Part shown: positions 1 through 5,857 of the stretch, in pieces | Position numbering within the stretch: position 1 is the stretch's first letter | Layout: every line of letters starts with the position of its first letter | NCBI GenBank assembly: GCA_964634565.1 | Contig: CAZWLP010000112.1 | Location: 1 to 5,857 of the forward strand | DNA length: 5,857 nt | From: JAUVKT01 sp964634565 | GTDB lineage: Bacteria > Bacteroidota > Bacteroidia > Bacteroidales > VadinHA17 | Reading direction: 5' to 3' | Made by a program: the position numbers and the translations under genes | Notes under the pieces: model-generated | The model's input: only the letters and a program-made list of their open reading frames with translations | Database searches by the model: none | What the model was told of the DNA's origin: nothing

Positions 1-884
1 CCGGTACCACAATATACAACAACTATCTTATCCGATGGAATAGTGGTCATTTCATCCACTATACCAAGTGTTGCTCCCGGCTTATATCTGACTGCGCCAG
101 GTATATGACCACTCTCATACTTATCACGACGATCATAATTTATTATAAAGTACTTCTCCGGATTCTCAAAAACCTCTTCAGGGCTTATCATAACTTCCCC
201 TGGTCCTTCACTGAATAACTGCTTAAATCTTTCCGCTCCAATCTCCTCTCCTGTTGAATAGCCTGTTGCCAGAACAGGCATTCCTGATGCAGAAGGCTTA
301 TCGCTATTTTCAGTTTCAAGATTCTCCTGAAATTCCGAAGAGCATCCGGCCAACCAGCCCGACTCTGCAAAAGACATATTCCAACCACTCATTCCCCATC
401 TTAAAGCATAAACATTACCGTAGCCCATAAGGCGAAGCAGGGAAGCAGTATAACTTGCAAGCTGTCCATCCTTACTTACCAGAACAATCCTGTCAAATTC
501 AAATGGTTTAATTTCGTTCATCAGATAAAAAGGCAGATCCTGAAATCTGATATTTACAGACCCCGGCAGCCTCCCCCTGTTAAAATCTTCAGCCTCCCTG
601 ATATCAATAACATAGCTTATGATACTTGAATCTTCAAAAACACTTGAAGCCTTAATAAGCGATGGGAATTCACGGGAGTTAACATAATCTCCGTTTTCTT
701 CCAGGTCTTTTAGCAACAACTCTGTTTCCCTGTCAATAACTATTTCAATATTGCTTTCAGGAGCTATTTTATCAGGAGCTTTTTCTTCCTTAGAATCTGA
801 TTTGTCATTTGAGCAGGCAAAGAAAATAAGAGGTGCCAAAAAAAGCAAAGCTCTTAAGATATTCCAGGATCCTATCTTTGTCAT
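1..884 (-). CDS. Double rhodanese-domain lipoprotein (3' end outside window)
   Basis: I translated this gene directly from the minus strand: 294 codons are present and the frame is still open at base 1. The N-terminus is a lipoprotein signal, with a hydrophobic stretch at residues 9-23 ending in FFAC, so Cys24 is the likely lipidated residue; a Ser/Asp/Lys/Glu-rich linker follows. Residues about 65-165 form a first rhodanese domain (VIDIREAEDF, then GRLPGSVNI), but the active-site loop reads VLVSKDGQ, with Ser137 where the catalytic Cys belongs. The WGMSGWNMSFAESGW stretch after it resembles the segment that closes such domains in related proteins. Residues about 230 onward form a second domain with YDRRDKYESGHIPGA and the loop YCGT, whose Cys292 is placed correctly to carry persulfide. 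The first domain is therefore probably structural and the second catalytic. Envelope location follows from the signal. The substrate is unknown. The gene starts four bases after the stop of the upstream YD-repeat lipoprotein gene, so the two are likely co-transcribed. Confidence 0.92.
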   Translation of the reverse strand, partial: MTKIGSWNILRALLFLAPLIFFACSNDKSDSKEEKAPDKIAPESNIEIVIDRETELLLKDLEENGDYVNSREFPSLIKASSVFEDSSIISYVIDIREAEDFNRGRLPGSVNIRFQDLPFYLMNEIKPFEFDRIVLVSKDGQLASYTASLLRLMGYGNVYALRWGMSGWNMSFAESGWLAGCSSEFQENLETENSDKPSASGMPVLATGYSTGEEIGAERFKQLFSEGPGEVMISPEEVFENPEKYFIINYDRRDKYESGHIPGAVRYKPGATLGIVDEMTTIPSDKIVVVYCGT

Positions 885-888
885 AATA

Positions 889-1956
889 CTATTCGTTTAC
901 GATTTCGATACCATCTTTATCCAGTCTTATCGATCCGGTCCTGTTGCCCTTTTCGTCATAAATGAACCTGGTAACTGCAACACCATTATCAGGACTGTTA
1001 ATAAGATTCCTGTCTTTATCCATATTCTTCATTTCAAGCATAGCTCCATGCTCATCGTAGCTGTACTGAGTAACCGGAACATTCTTACCTGAGAGATACT
1101 CATCGTCCTGATCAAAAACAGCCATTTCCAATAAATATCCATTGTCATCAACCTTATTAACTCTCTTGGCCCAGCCCCAGTAAAGATTTGATAGCTGACC
1201 AACTGTGTTATGCACAGAGAAACTAAGGAGGTCGCCCTGTTCATTATTCTTAAACTCAAAATATGACACTCCAATGTCCCCACAATTTTCAGCCGTACAA
1301 TTATACAGAGTGTCGGCCTGGTAATTCATCATGGCAACAACATAACCATTATCATCATATTCAAACCTGAGCTCGTAAAAAGGACAAAAAGGATTCATAA
1401 CAGTTTCCTCATCGGCAAGATTATACCTTAACTCTCTTACCATACCATTTTCAAGTGTACTCCACTCATAACGGTGAATATTATTTCTATTCTCAACTGC
1501 TTCTCCGTTTTCATCTAAAAACATTAATTCTGTTCTTAAGCCATCTTCATTAAGGGTATAAACAGCATTATATACTCCACCCGAAGATATCTGTTCTCCA
1601 TCCTTACTAAAGAATGATTTTATTTGCTTATTTTCCGTGTAAGTGTATTCAATACGCGCAGCACCGCCAAGCGAGCCATAGCTTAATAACTCATCACCCC
1701 GCCCAAACTCAACCGATGCAAGACGACCCATATCGTCGTAGGTAAACCTGTAGTTGTTAATAGTTGCAGCCTCATCATCATTTAGCTGATGCAAACCCCT
1801 TTCAATATCAAAAGGTGTTTCACTAAACTGAAGAGATCTGAAGTATTCTACTCCGGTTTTAACCTGATCGGTCCCGGTTGACTGATTACACGACTGAATT
1901 GCAATCACAAGAATTACAACTATGGCTGCATGCAATGTTAATTTTCTTAGTTTCAT
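889..1956 (-). CDS. Lipoprotein of RHS/YD-like repeats
   Basis: The 355-residue product begins with a basic n-region (MKLRK), a hydrophobic core and the lipobox AIQSC, so Cys23 is the likely lipid anchor. The mature part is made of about nine degenerate hairpin units of the YD type, such as FTYDDMGRL (71), YTLNEDGLR (133), FEYDDNGYV (198), YSYDEHGAM (298) and FIYDEKGNR (331). Several are followed by a D-x-(D/N)-G turn, as in SKDG, LDENG and LDKDG. The units are spaced about 30 residues apart. In known RHS/YD proteins such repeats form an extended beta structure that may bind carbohydrate or encapsulate a cargo. Here there is no RHS core motif, no toxin domain and no polymorphic tip, so this is a small envelope protein and not an RHS toxin. 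Cys191, Cys220 and Cys225 could form disulfides. The ATG follows an A-rich leader without a clear Shine-Dalgarno. The stop lies four bases before the rhodanese lipoprotein start. The function is not known. Confidence 0.9.
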   Translation of the reverse strand: MKLRKLTLHAAIVVILVIAIQSCNQSTGTDQVKTGVEYFRSLQFSETPFDIERGLHQLNDDEAATINNYRFTYDDMGRLASVEFGRGDELLSYGSLGGAARIEYTYTENKQIKSFFSKDGEQISSGGVYNAVYTLNEDGLRTELMFLDENGEAVENRNNIHRYEWSTLENGMVRELRYNLADEETVMNPFCPFYELRFEYDDNGYVVAMMNYQADTLYNCTAENCGDIGVSYFEFKNNEQGDLLSFSVHNTVGQLSNLYWGWAKRVNKVDDNGYLLEMAVFDQDDEYLSGKNVPVTQYSYDEHGAMLEMKNMDKDRNLINSPDNGVAVTRFIYDEKGNRTGSIRLDKDGIEIVNE

Positions 1957-2091
1957 ATTTTCTGGTTTATTATTTGATTAAGAAACAATTGACTCCTTTC
2001 ATTGTTCGGGGAAAGGCAAATAATCTTAAAGGAAGGTGTAATAAAAGTTACTGTTCATATTTATCGCGGTCCTGCTAAAAAGAAAGAATAA

Positions 2092-2843
2092 TCAGACTAT
2101 CAGCCCAAGGTTACTCCTGGCTGCGGCAATCAGTGGCCTGGTCCATACCCCGTAGCGGCAGGCCTTTTCGCAATAACCTTCGCAGTCAAGGCAGACCTGC
2201 GCAGGATCGGGCATATCAAGTTTTGCATATTTTTCCATGGCTCTTCGCTCCTGCTTCTTAACACTGAAATAATAATTATAACGAAGAATCTTATTAACAG
2301 GTATATTATAGGGACATGCCGTCTGGCAATCATTACAGCCTATCCTGCAGGTAGTATGGCCAAGATGCTCTTCATAGCCCTCCAATACAAGCTCATCCCT
2401 TGATGTCAGACTTTGTCCCGAAAGACCGATCATTCTTTCCACCTCATCGAAATTCTGAAAGTCCCATATTGTGGTATGAGCCTTTTTATTTGAAAGAACA
2501 AATCGCGATGCTGCATCCCTGAATTCTTTTTCATTATTAATCCCATAAGTACTGAAGAAGCTCTCTGCGGCATCATACATCTTCTTATACTTATCATAAT
2601 ATCCCTGGGTATACATATCCACTTCCCTTCCCTCGGCAATCATCTTATCGCGTCTGGAAACGAAAATATCAAAGAGGTGAACAGGATTGGATTTCATTAT
2701 AATGGTTGCAATATCCTTCTGATCACATGCCTCCAGCACTTTTTCAGCAATATCCCTGTTGGCAAAATTATAGGCCAGCAGAATAACATCAAACCTGCCA
2801 TCCTCAACCGCTGTAAGAAGTATTTTATCAAGACTCTCCTCAG
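2092..2843 (-). CDS. Aldo/keto reductase with C-terminal 4Fe-4S domain (5' end lost in gap)
   Basis: The frame stays open from its TGA stop at 2092 up to the Ns, giving 249 C-terminal residues. The first part, with FDVILLAYNFAN at residues 18-29 and then DIATIIMKSNPVH, matches late strands of the aldo/keto reductase TIM barrel. The C-terminus carries two cysteine clusters of the kind found in the ferredoxin-fused branch (COG1453-like): CRIGCNDCQTACP at residues 165-177 and CLDCEGYCEKACRYG at 217-231. These could bind two 4Fe-4S centres. The second cluster ends in CR where CP is usual. The segment between them (IPVNKILRYNYYF, then AMEKYAKL) is typical of this branch. The Tyr, Asp, Lys and His catalytic tetrad and any Tat signal would lie in the missing part. 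Full relatives are, from memory, near 380-400 residues, so roughly 140 residues are absent. A GTG codon at 2739 opens a shorter reading but falls inside the conserved barrel and is not the start. The physiological substrate is unknown. Confidence 0.9.
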
Positions 2844-2943
2844 NNNNNNNNNNNNNNNNNNNNNNNNNNNNNNNNNNNNNNNNNNNNNNNNNNNNNNNNN
2901 NNNNNNNNNNNNNNNNNNNNNNNNNNNNNNNNNNNNNNNNNNN
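2844..2943. other. Assembly gap of 100 Ns
   Basis: Exactly one hundred Ns, the customary placeholder for a scaffold join of unknown length. The gap removes the first part of the aldo/keto reductase gene and whatever lies between it and the 146-residue membrane protein gene. The true gap should exceed 100 bases if the reductase is full length, because about 140 codons are missing. Both edges carry CCTCAG (2838-2843 and 2944-2949). Confidence 0.98.
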
Positions 2944-2956
2944 CCTCAGGATCTGG

Positions 2957-3397
2957 TCAGAATGTCAGCACAAGGCCAACACCGTTTTCTGTAGGTTTAA
3001 GAGCGAGGGACTCCTTATCTATTCCCAGCAGCTCAATCTCAATCTTATTGGCTCTTTCACTGCCTGTAAGCCAGGCAACCATTCCATATGCAAGGGGAAA
3101 AATACCTGCACACATAATTCCTAACCCGGCGCCAAAGGTGGCAAATGAGGGAGATTCATCAGAGCTTAATTCGCTGATACCATTAAAGGTCATTATACCT
3201 CCGCCAATAAACATACCTGAACCCACGACAGTCCAGATCTTCCCATTTTGTTCCATCTTTTCAGATTGCTTTAGTGCCAGCTCCAGCTGGTCCCTGTTCA
3301 TATCTGAATAAGGATTATAGATATAAGTATAATACTGACCTTTTAAGCTTGCACTGAAAATAAATAATACGGCAATTAAAGAGTATAGTGCTTTCAT
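2957..3397 (-). CDS. Small membrane protein of unknown function
   Basis: The product has 146 residues. Residues 1-20 look like a cleavable signal peptide (MKALYSLIAVLFIFSASLKG), without a lipobox Cys. A short Tyr-rich segment (YYTYIYNPY) follows. Residues 34-53 are helical and charged, and may form a short amphipathic or coiled segment (LELALKQSEKMEQ). There are then two Gly-rich hydrophobic segments at about 55-73 (VVGSGMFIGGGIM) and 86-110 (FGAGLGIMCAGIFPLAYGM), probably a transmembrane hairpin. The tail ends NGVGLVLTF, a beta-like finish common in short Bacteroidota envelope proteins, so the 3' end looks authentic although the gap begins only 13 bases beyond it. The layout resembles many uncharacterised Bacteroidota inner-membrane proteins, and I cannot assign a family. 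A clean hairpin lies 15-35 bases upstream of the ATG. The upstream neighbour on the same strand is the SpoIIAA/STAS-like gene, 91 bases away. Confidence 0.85.
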   Translation of the reverse strand: MKALYSLIAVLFIFSASLKGQYYTYIYNPYSDMNRDQLELALKQSEKMEQNGKIWTVVGSGMFIGGGIMTFNGISELSSDESPSFATFGAGLGIMCAGIFPLAYGMVAWLTGSERANKIEIELLGIDKESLALKPTENGVGLVLTF

Positions 3398-3411
3398 GAT
3401 TTATATGAGTT

Positions 3412-3432
3412 ATTTGCTGTAAACCAGCAAAT
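3412..3432 (-). repeat. Inverted repeat in the leader of the membrane protein gene
   Basis: ATTTGCTG (3412-3419) pairs perfectly with CAGCAAAT (3425-3432) across a five-base loop, giving an 8-bp stem. On the minus strand it lies between the stop of the 129-residue gene and the ATG at 3397. No T-run follows the stem on either strand, so it is not a typical intrinsic terminator. It could be an mRNA end stabiliser, a leader hairpin or a protein-binding site. The structure is certain but its role is not. Confidence 0.55.
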
Positions 3433-3488
3433 TATATGCCATAAACCAGAGGCAGGTGATGTAACAATAATATAGATGAAGAAAAAAA

Positions 3489-3878
3489 TTATTCCTTTAA
3501 CCACAGAGAAGCACTGGTCATATCATCAAAGTAGGCGGTCTCAATATCAATATCACCAACCTTGCTTAAAATATTTCTTACTGACATTGTAGCGAGTGTA
3601 CTTGTTGGCATAACTATAGCCATTTTCCTTATCCCTCCGGATATTGCACGAGGATACCAGTCGTTATTTGACCATTCCTGATCATCCTTCGCCAATGCCT
3701 TCATGTTTTGAAGGTCAGCCAGCCATTTATGCGATTTCTTTTCAATAATAAGGTCAAGTCCCTTGTCAAGACCCCTGCGAAAATTATCACCAATAACAAA
3801 CTTTTTCCATCTCATTACTACGCACTCAACTCTTTCATTCCATGATATCTCAAGGAAATCTTCATTAAAATAAATCAT
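3489..3878 (-). CDS. SpoIIAA/STAS-like cytosolic protein
   Basis: The 129-residue product has no signal peptide or membrane segment. Its pattern matches, from memory, a widespread family of about 120-130 residues annotated as STAS/SEC14 or SpoIIAA-like: an opening beta strand (MIYFNEDFLEISWNE), a central VVMRWKKFV strand, then LDKGLDLIIEKKSHKWLADLQNMKAL (helix, strand and the Asp-Leu-x-Asn-Met turn), EWSNNDWYPRAI with a following GGIRKMAIVMP strand, and a last IETAYFDDMTSASLWL strand and helix. The alternating beta/alpha order fits the STAS-type fold. Known STAS-like proteins act as anti-sigma antagonists or ligand-binding modules, but this subfamily has no established role, and no serine equivalent to the phosphorylated SpoIIAA site can be assigned here by eye. 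No kinase or sigma-factor gene lies beside it. The ATG follows an A/T-rich leader; a poor TAATTTTTG promoter-like element lies at 3912-3920 on the minus strand. Confidence 0.88.
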   Translation of the reverse strand: MIYFNEDFLEISWNERVECVVMRWKKFVIGDNFRRGLDKGLDLIIEKKSHKWLADLQNMKALAKDDQEWSNNDWYPRAISGGIRKMAIVMPTSTLATMSVRNILSKVGDIDIETAYFDDMTSASLWLKE

Positions 3879-4282
3879 AACAGGCAGGTTTTAAGTTAGT
3901 TAGCAATCAGACAAAAATTACCTTAATTACTGTCTTTTGCATATATCAATATAAGCAAAAAATACAGATTCATTATGTAAGTGCACTAAATTTAAATTGC
4001 CATTATAATGAGATCCGGATTTGAAGAAAGTCATATTACAGCTGCCTAAAAGTAGTATAAGCCCGGGAAGAGAGATTTTAATACGCAGGCAAAAAAACGG
4101 TATGATCCCCGGGGTTCCCAAGAGTTTCGCTGCTTAACAAAGATTGGAGGGTCTTAAAATAATATATATCTTAGTTGTAATAAAGGCTGTAAACCAATTA
4201 CTAATAAAACGCCCGGGCTAATTATAGGAATATTCAGGCTGACACACAACATAAGTATTTTTAATTAAAGAAAGAATTTATT
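3879..4282. other. Divergent intergenic region, 404 bp
   Basis: This stretch separates the minus-strand block from the plus-strand lipoprotein pair, so it must hold promoters in both directions. Possible but imperfect Bacteroidota -7 boxes are TAATTTTTG on the minus strand (3912-3920) and TATTTTTA on the plus strand (4256-4263), neither with a good TTTG upstream. It also contains three CCCGGG sites (4062, 4108, 4212) in otherwise AT-rich DNA. A minus-strand frame at 3927-4121 (64 codons, TTG start) reads like a tiny lipoprotein, with a basic stretch, a hydrophobic core and LLLGSC, but has no ATG or GTG start. I see no tRNA, riboswitch or convincing terminator. Confidence 0.6.
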
Positions 4283-4735
4283 ATGAAGACAGCATTAATT
4301 TTACCTGCAATTGCTTTATTGGCTTTATTGATATCATGTGGCAACAATTCAAACAATCAAGCTGAAAAGGATAAGGCAAAAAAAGATGTACCCCTAGAAA
4401 CGGCACAAGAAGAATCATTTCCTGATGGATATCCACAGGAGATTGCTCTTCCTGAGGGATTCAGACCCGGACAGATCAGAACCGGTGATGGGTCAAGAAC
4501 TAATGCCGAAGGCACGCAAACCTATAAAACTTTTGTGTTTGATAAGATGATGCCGGAAAACAGGGCAGAACTTATAAGTCATTACCAAAAAATTATTGAA
4601 GAGCAACAATGGAACGGTGAATGGAGGATTTCTGATGAAGGATTGGCTGGATCGGGAACCTTTTCAAAAGATAATATGGAATTAGAGATAAAGGTTACTG
4701 ATATGCTTTTTACATTTACTTTAAGGATATTCTAG
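4283..4735 (+). CDS. Small lipoprotein of unknown function
   Basis: The product has 150 residues. A lipoprotein signal spans residues 1-18 with lipobox LLISC, so Cys19 is the anchor. It is followed by a disordered Asn/Lys/Glu-rich tether to about residue 45. The folded part begins with FPDGYPQEIALPEGFRPG and holds a beta strand (TYKTFVFD), a helix (ENRAELISHYQKIIEEQQW) and a C-terminal sheet (SGTFSKDNMELEIKV, then FTFTLRIF). This strand, helix ending in a Trp, and sheet order recalls small periplasmic lipoproteins that begin with a Pro-x-x-Pro-Glu-Gly turn, but I cannot name the family. The ATG follows an A-rich leader (AAAGAAAG) ten bases upstream. Another lipoprotein gene starts 25 bases after its stop on the same strand, so the two likely form an operon. 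No catalytic motif is visible. Confidence 0.88.
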   Translation: MKTALILPAIALLALLISCGNNSNNQAEKDKAKKDVPLETAQEESFPDGYPQEIALPEGFRPGQIRTGDGSRTNAEGTQTYKTFVFDKMMPENRAELISHYQKIIEEQQWNGEWRISDEGLAGSGTFSKDNMELEIKVTDMLFTFTLRIF

Positions 4736-4744
4736 AAGAATCTT

Positions 4745-4758
4745 CAATAAGCTTATTG
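4745..4758. promoter_or_regulatory. Perfect 14-bp palindrome between two lipoprotein genes
   Basis: CAATAAGCTTATTG is an exact palindrome with no spacer. It lies between the stop of the first lipoprotein gene and the ATG of the second, and just before it GAAGAATCTTC (4735-4745) forms a second odd-centred palindrome that starts in the stop codon. The symmetry suits a dimeric DNA-binding protein better than an RNA hairpin, since there is no loop. A chance origin in AT-rich DNA is possible. Confidence 0.35.
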
Positions 4759-4760
4759 TG

Positions 4761-5597
4761 ATGAGCTTTCTAAAACTCAGATCTATCCTGCTGGTATGTT
4801 TGTTGCTGCCATTTCTGACATCGTGCCATTCTGATTATATTTCACTGGACTATAAAATCCACCATAGTGCAGTCTGGAATAATAATCACACCCGGGTTGC
4901 CCTTATATTAAGAACAGAAGCATTTAGACAAGCCGGTGGGATAGCACGCTTTCCTGATGGGGGAATAGCCAAAACGGTATTTACTGAGACAGCACTTTAT
5001 CTGTTTCAGCCTGAAACAAAAACCATTTATAAAGCTGCCCGCCTCGAAAGCTTTCCCTTACTATGGGATATAAAAATTGCTTTTAGTGATTCCCTGGTGT
5101 ATTATTGTGTTTCACCACCAACAGACTGGGATCAACAACTGGAAAATGCAAAAACAGAAGCCGACTCGCTCAGGGTGTCTAATATGAAAAAAACATATTT
5201 CGACCCTTTTGTATATAATGACAGAACAAAAAAAATAAGTCATGTGGATGCATCCATTTTTTCGGAGATGTATTCTGAAAAAGATCTTGCTGAATTACAG
5301 TCACTTTACAATCAGATAAAAGAGGTGCCTCTTGCCGACCTGGGTTTGGTTCTGCAGAAGATATATCCCAAAGCGGATAGAGAATATATCAACGATTTTA
5401 TTTACTCAGCAAAAGGCGGATCTCCACTGACAAAACGGGCAATAGCCGAGCAAATAATATCACCCTTAAGTAAAAGTGAGATCAGAAATATATTAAAAAT
5501 GATAGACGACTATAAAGAGAGTCTGGATGGATTTGAAAAACAGAGTTTTGAGCTTTATTCAGAAGATAAGATAGAACTTCTCAAAAAACTGCTCTAG
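4761..5597 (+). CDS. Lipoprotein of unknown function with beta-rich N-terminal domain
   Basis: I start the gene at the ATG at 4761, and not at the GTG three bases before it, which gives 278 residues. The signal peptide ends in FLTSC, so Cys22 is the lipid anchor. Residues 25-118 look like beta sheet (YISLDYKIHHSAVWNNNHTRVALIL, TETALYLFQPETKTIY, then IAFSDSLVYYCVSP). The segment SAVWNNNHTRVALIL resembles a blade strand of TolB/WD40-like propellers, but there are too few such units for a full propeller. Residues 120-278 are mainly charged helices (DQQLENAKTEADSLR, SEKDLAELQSLYNQI, SEIRNILKMIDDY). There is no recognisable catalytic motif. The gene follows the smaller lipoprotein gene by 25 bases and probably shares its transcript, which suggests a joint envelope role that cannot be specified. 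No clear terminator follows. Confidence 0.88.
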   Translation: MSFLKLRSILLVCLLLPFLTSCHSDYISLDYKIHHSAVWNNNHTRVALILRTEAFRQAGGIARFPDGGIAKTVFTETALYLFQPETKTIYKAARLESFPLLWDIKIAFSDSLVYYCVSPPTDWDQQLENAKTEADSLRVSNMKKTYFDPFVYNDRTKKISHVDASIFSEMYSEKDLAELQSLYNQIKEVPLADLGLVLQKIYPKADREYINDFIYSAKGGSPLTKRAIAEQIISPLSKSEIRNILKMIDDYKESLDGFEKQSFELYSEDKIELLKKLL

Positions 5598-5759
5598 CTA
5601 TCTTGTTATTTTCAATAAGACCCAGATTGCTAATCAATATAGAATATTCATAATAGCCTGATCATGCAAATTTTAAAACTTAAAAAACACATCTTTATAA
5701 AGAAGAATAAAGGTAGAATAAATCAAAATATATATGTTCTGCCCTTATGATTGCAATAA

Positions 5760-5791
5760 TTTGATCAGAATAGAAAATTACCTTATTTTTG
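5760..5791 (+). promoter_or_regulatory. Bacteroidota-type promoter of the tRNA-Arg gene
   Basis: TTTG at 5760-5763 and TATTTTTG at 5784-5791 match the -33 TTTG and -7 TAnnTTTG elements of the Bacteroidota primary sigma factor, separated by 20 bases. Transcription would begin near 5797-5799, a few bases before the mature tRNA at 5803, as usual for a single tRNA gene. The 205 bases between the lipoprotein stop and the tRNA hold no other feature that I can support. Confidence 0.75.
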
Positions 5792-5802
5792 CCCTCGATT
5801 AC

Positions 5803-5857
5803 GGCCCTATAGTTCAAGGGATAGAACAGAAGTTTCCTAAACTTCAGATTCAGGTTC
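5803..5857 (+). tRNA. tRNA-Arg (anticodon CCU), 3' part outside window
   Basis: The sequence folds as a tRNA: acceptor strand GGCCCTA, T8-A9, D arm GTTC paired with GAAC, anticodon stem GAAGT paired with ACTTC around the loop TTCCTAA, a four-base variable region AGAT, the T stem TCAGG and the start of the T loop TTC. The anticodon is CCT, which reads the AGG arginine codon. The last 20 or so bases (rest of the T arm and the acceptor 3' strand) are beyond the window. A matching promoter lies just upstream. Confidence 0.93.

Noticed and set aside
751..1092. Plus-strand open frame of 113 codons
   Set aside because: It lies antisense over the well-supported rhodanese and YD-repeat lipoprotein genes and shows no coding features of its own.
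889..1956. RHS polymorphic toxin
   Set aside because: The repeats are YD-like, but the protein is short, lacks the RHS core and a C-terminal toxin, and has no immunity gene next to it.
2677..2994. Plus-strand open frame running through the Ns
   Set aside because: It exists only because unknown bases contain no stops, and it overlaps the reductase gene in antisense.
3048..3311. Plus-strand open frame of 87 codons
   Set aside because: It is the antisense shadow of the membrane protein gene; the minus-strand reading has a signal peptide, membrane segments and a natural end.
3416..4196. GCTGTAAACCA found at 3416-3426 and 4186-4196
   Set aside because: An 11-base match between two places is expected by chance a few times in a window of this size.
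4062..4217. Three CCCGGG sites in a short AT-rich region
   Set aside because: They are curious but sit in no common larger repeat and form no usable hairpin. Small-number clustering is the simpler reading.
5598..5640. Intrinsic terminator after the second lipoprotein gene
   Set aside because: CTTGTT and AATAAG can pair with one G-T wobble, but the stem is weak and no T-run follows.

Overview
The window looks like a piece of a Bacteroidota chromosome, probably Bacteroidales or Marinilabiliales-like, although no single feature fixes the rank below phylum. Three things point there. The genes are AT-rich and their starts follow A-rich leaders without clear Shine-Dalgarno sequences. The promoter in front of the tRNA matches the Bacteroidota form (TTTG, about 20 bases, TAnnTTTG). 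Four of the seven protein genes encode putative lipoproteins with short signal peptides ending in Cys. One hundred Ns at 2844-2943 show that this is a scaffold with an unresolved join, so the order of genes across that point rests on scaffolding.

The left half (1 to 3878) reads on the minus strand. From upstream to downstream it holds a 129-residue SpoIIAA/STAS-like cytosolic protein (3878 to 3489), a 146-residue membrane protein of unknown function (3397 to 2957), the assembly gap, the C-terminal 249 residues of a ferredoxin-type aldo/keto reductase (2843 to 2092), a 355-residue lipoprotein built of RHS/YD-like beta-hairpin repeats (1956 to 889), and a lipoprotein with two rhodanese domains (884 to beyond base 1). 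The last two genes are only four bases apart and almost certainly share a transcript.

A 404-bp divergent intergenic region (3879-4282) separates this block from two plus-strand lipoprotein genes, 4283-4735 and 4761-5597. These are 25 bases apart, with a perfect 14-bp palindrome between them, and probably form an operon. The window ends inside a tRNA-Arg(CCU) gene (5803 onward) that has its own promoter.

Most of the content is cell-envelope material of unknown role plus one redox enzyme. I see no mobile element, CRISPR array, toxin-antitoxin pair or defence module, and no convincing new multi-gene system. The points most worth a second look are the rhodanese lipoprotein with one degenerate and one apparently intact active site, its pairing with the YD-repeat lipoprotein, two clean inverted repeats beside gene starts, a possible very small lipoprotein gene in the divergent region, and the six-base identity at the two edges of the assembly gap.
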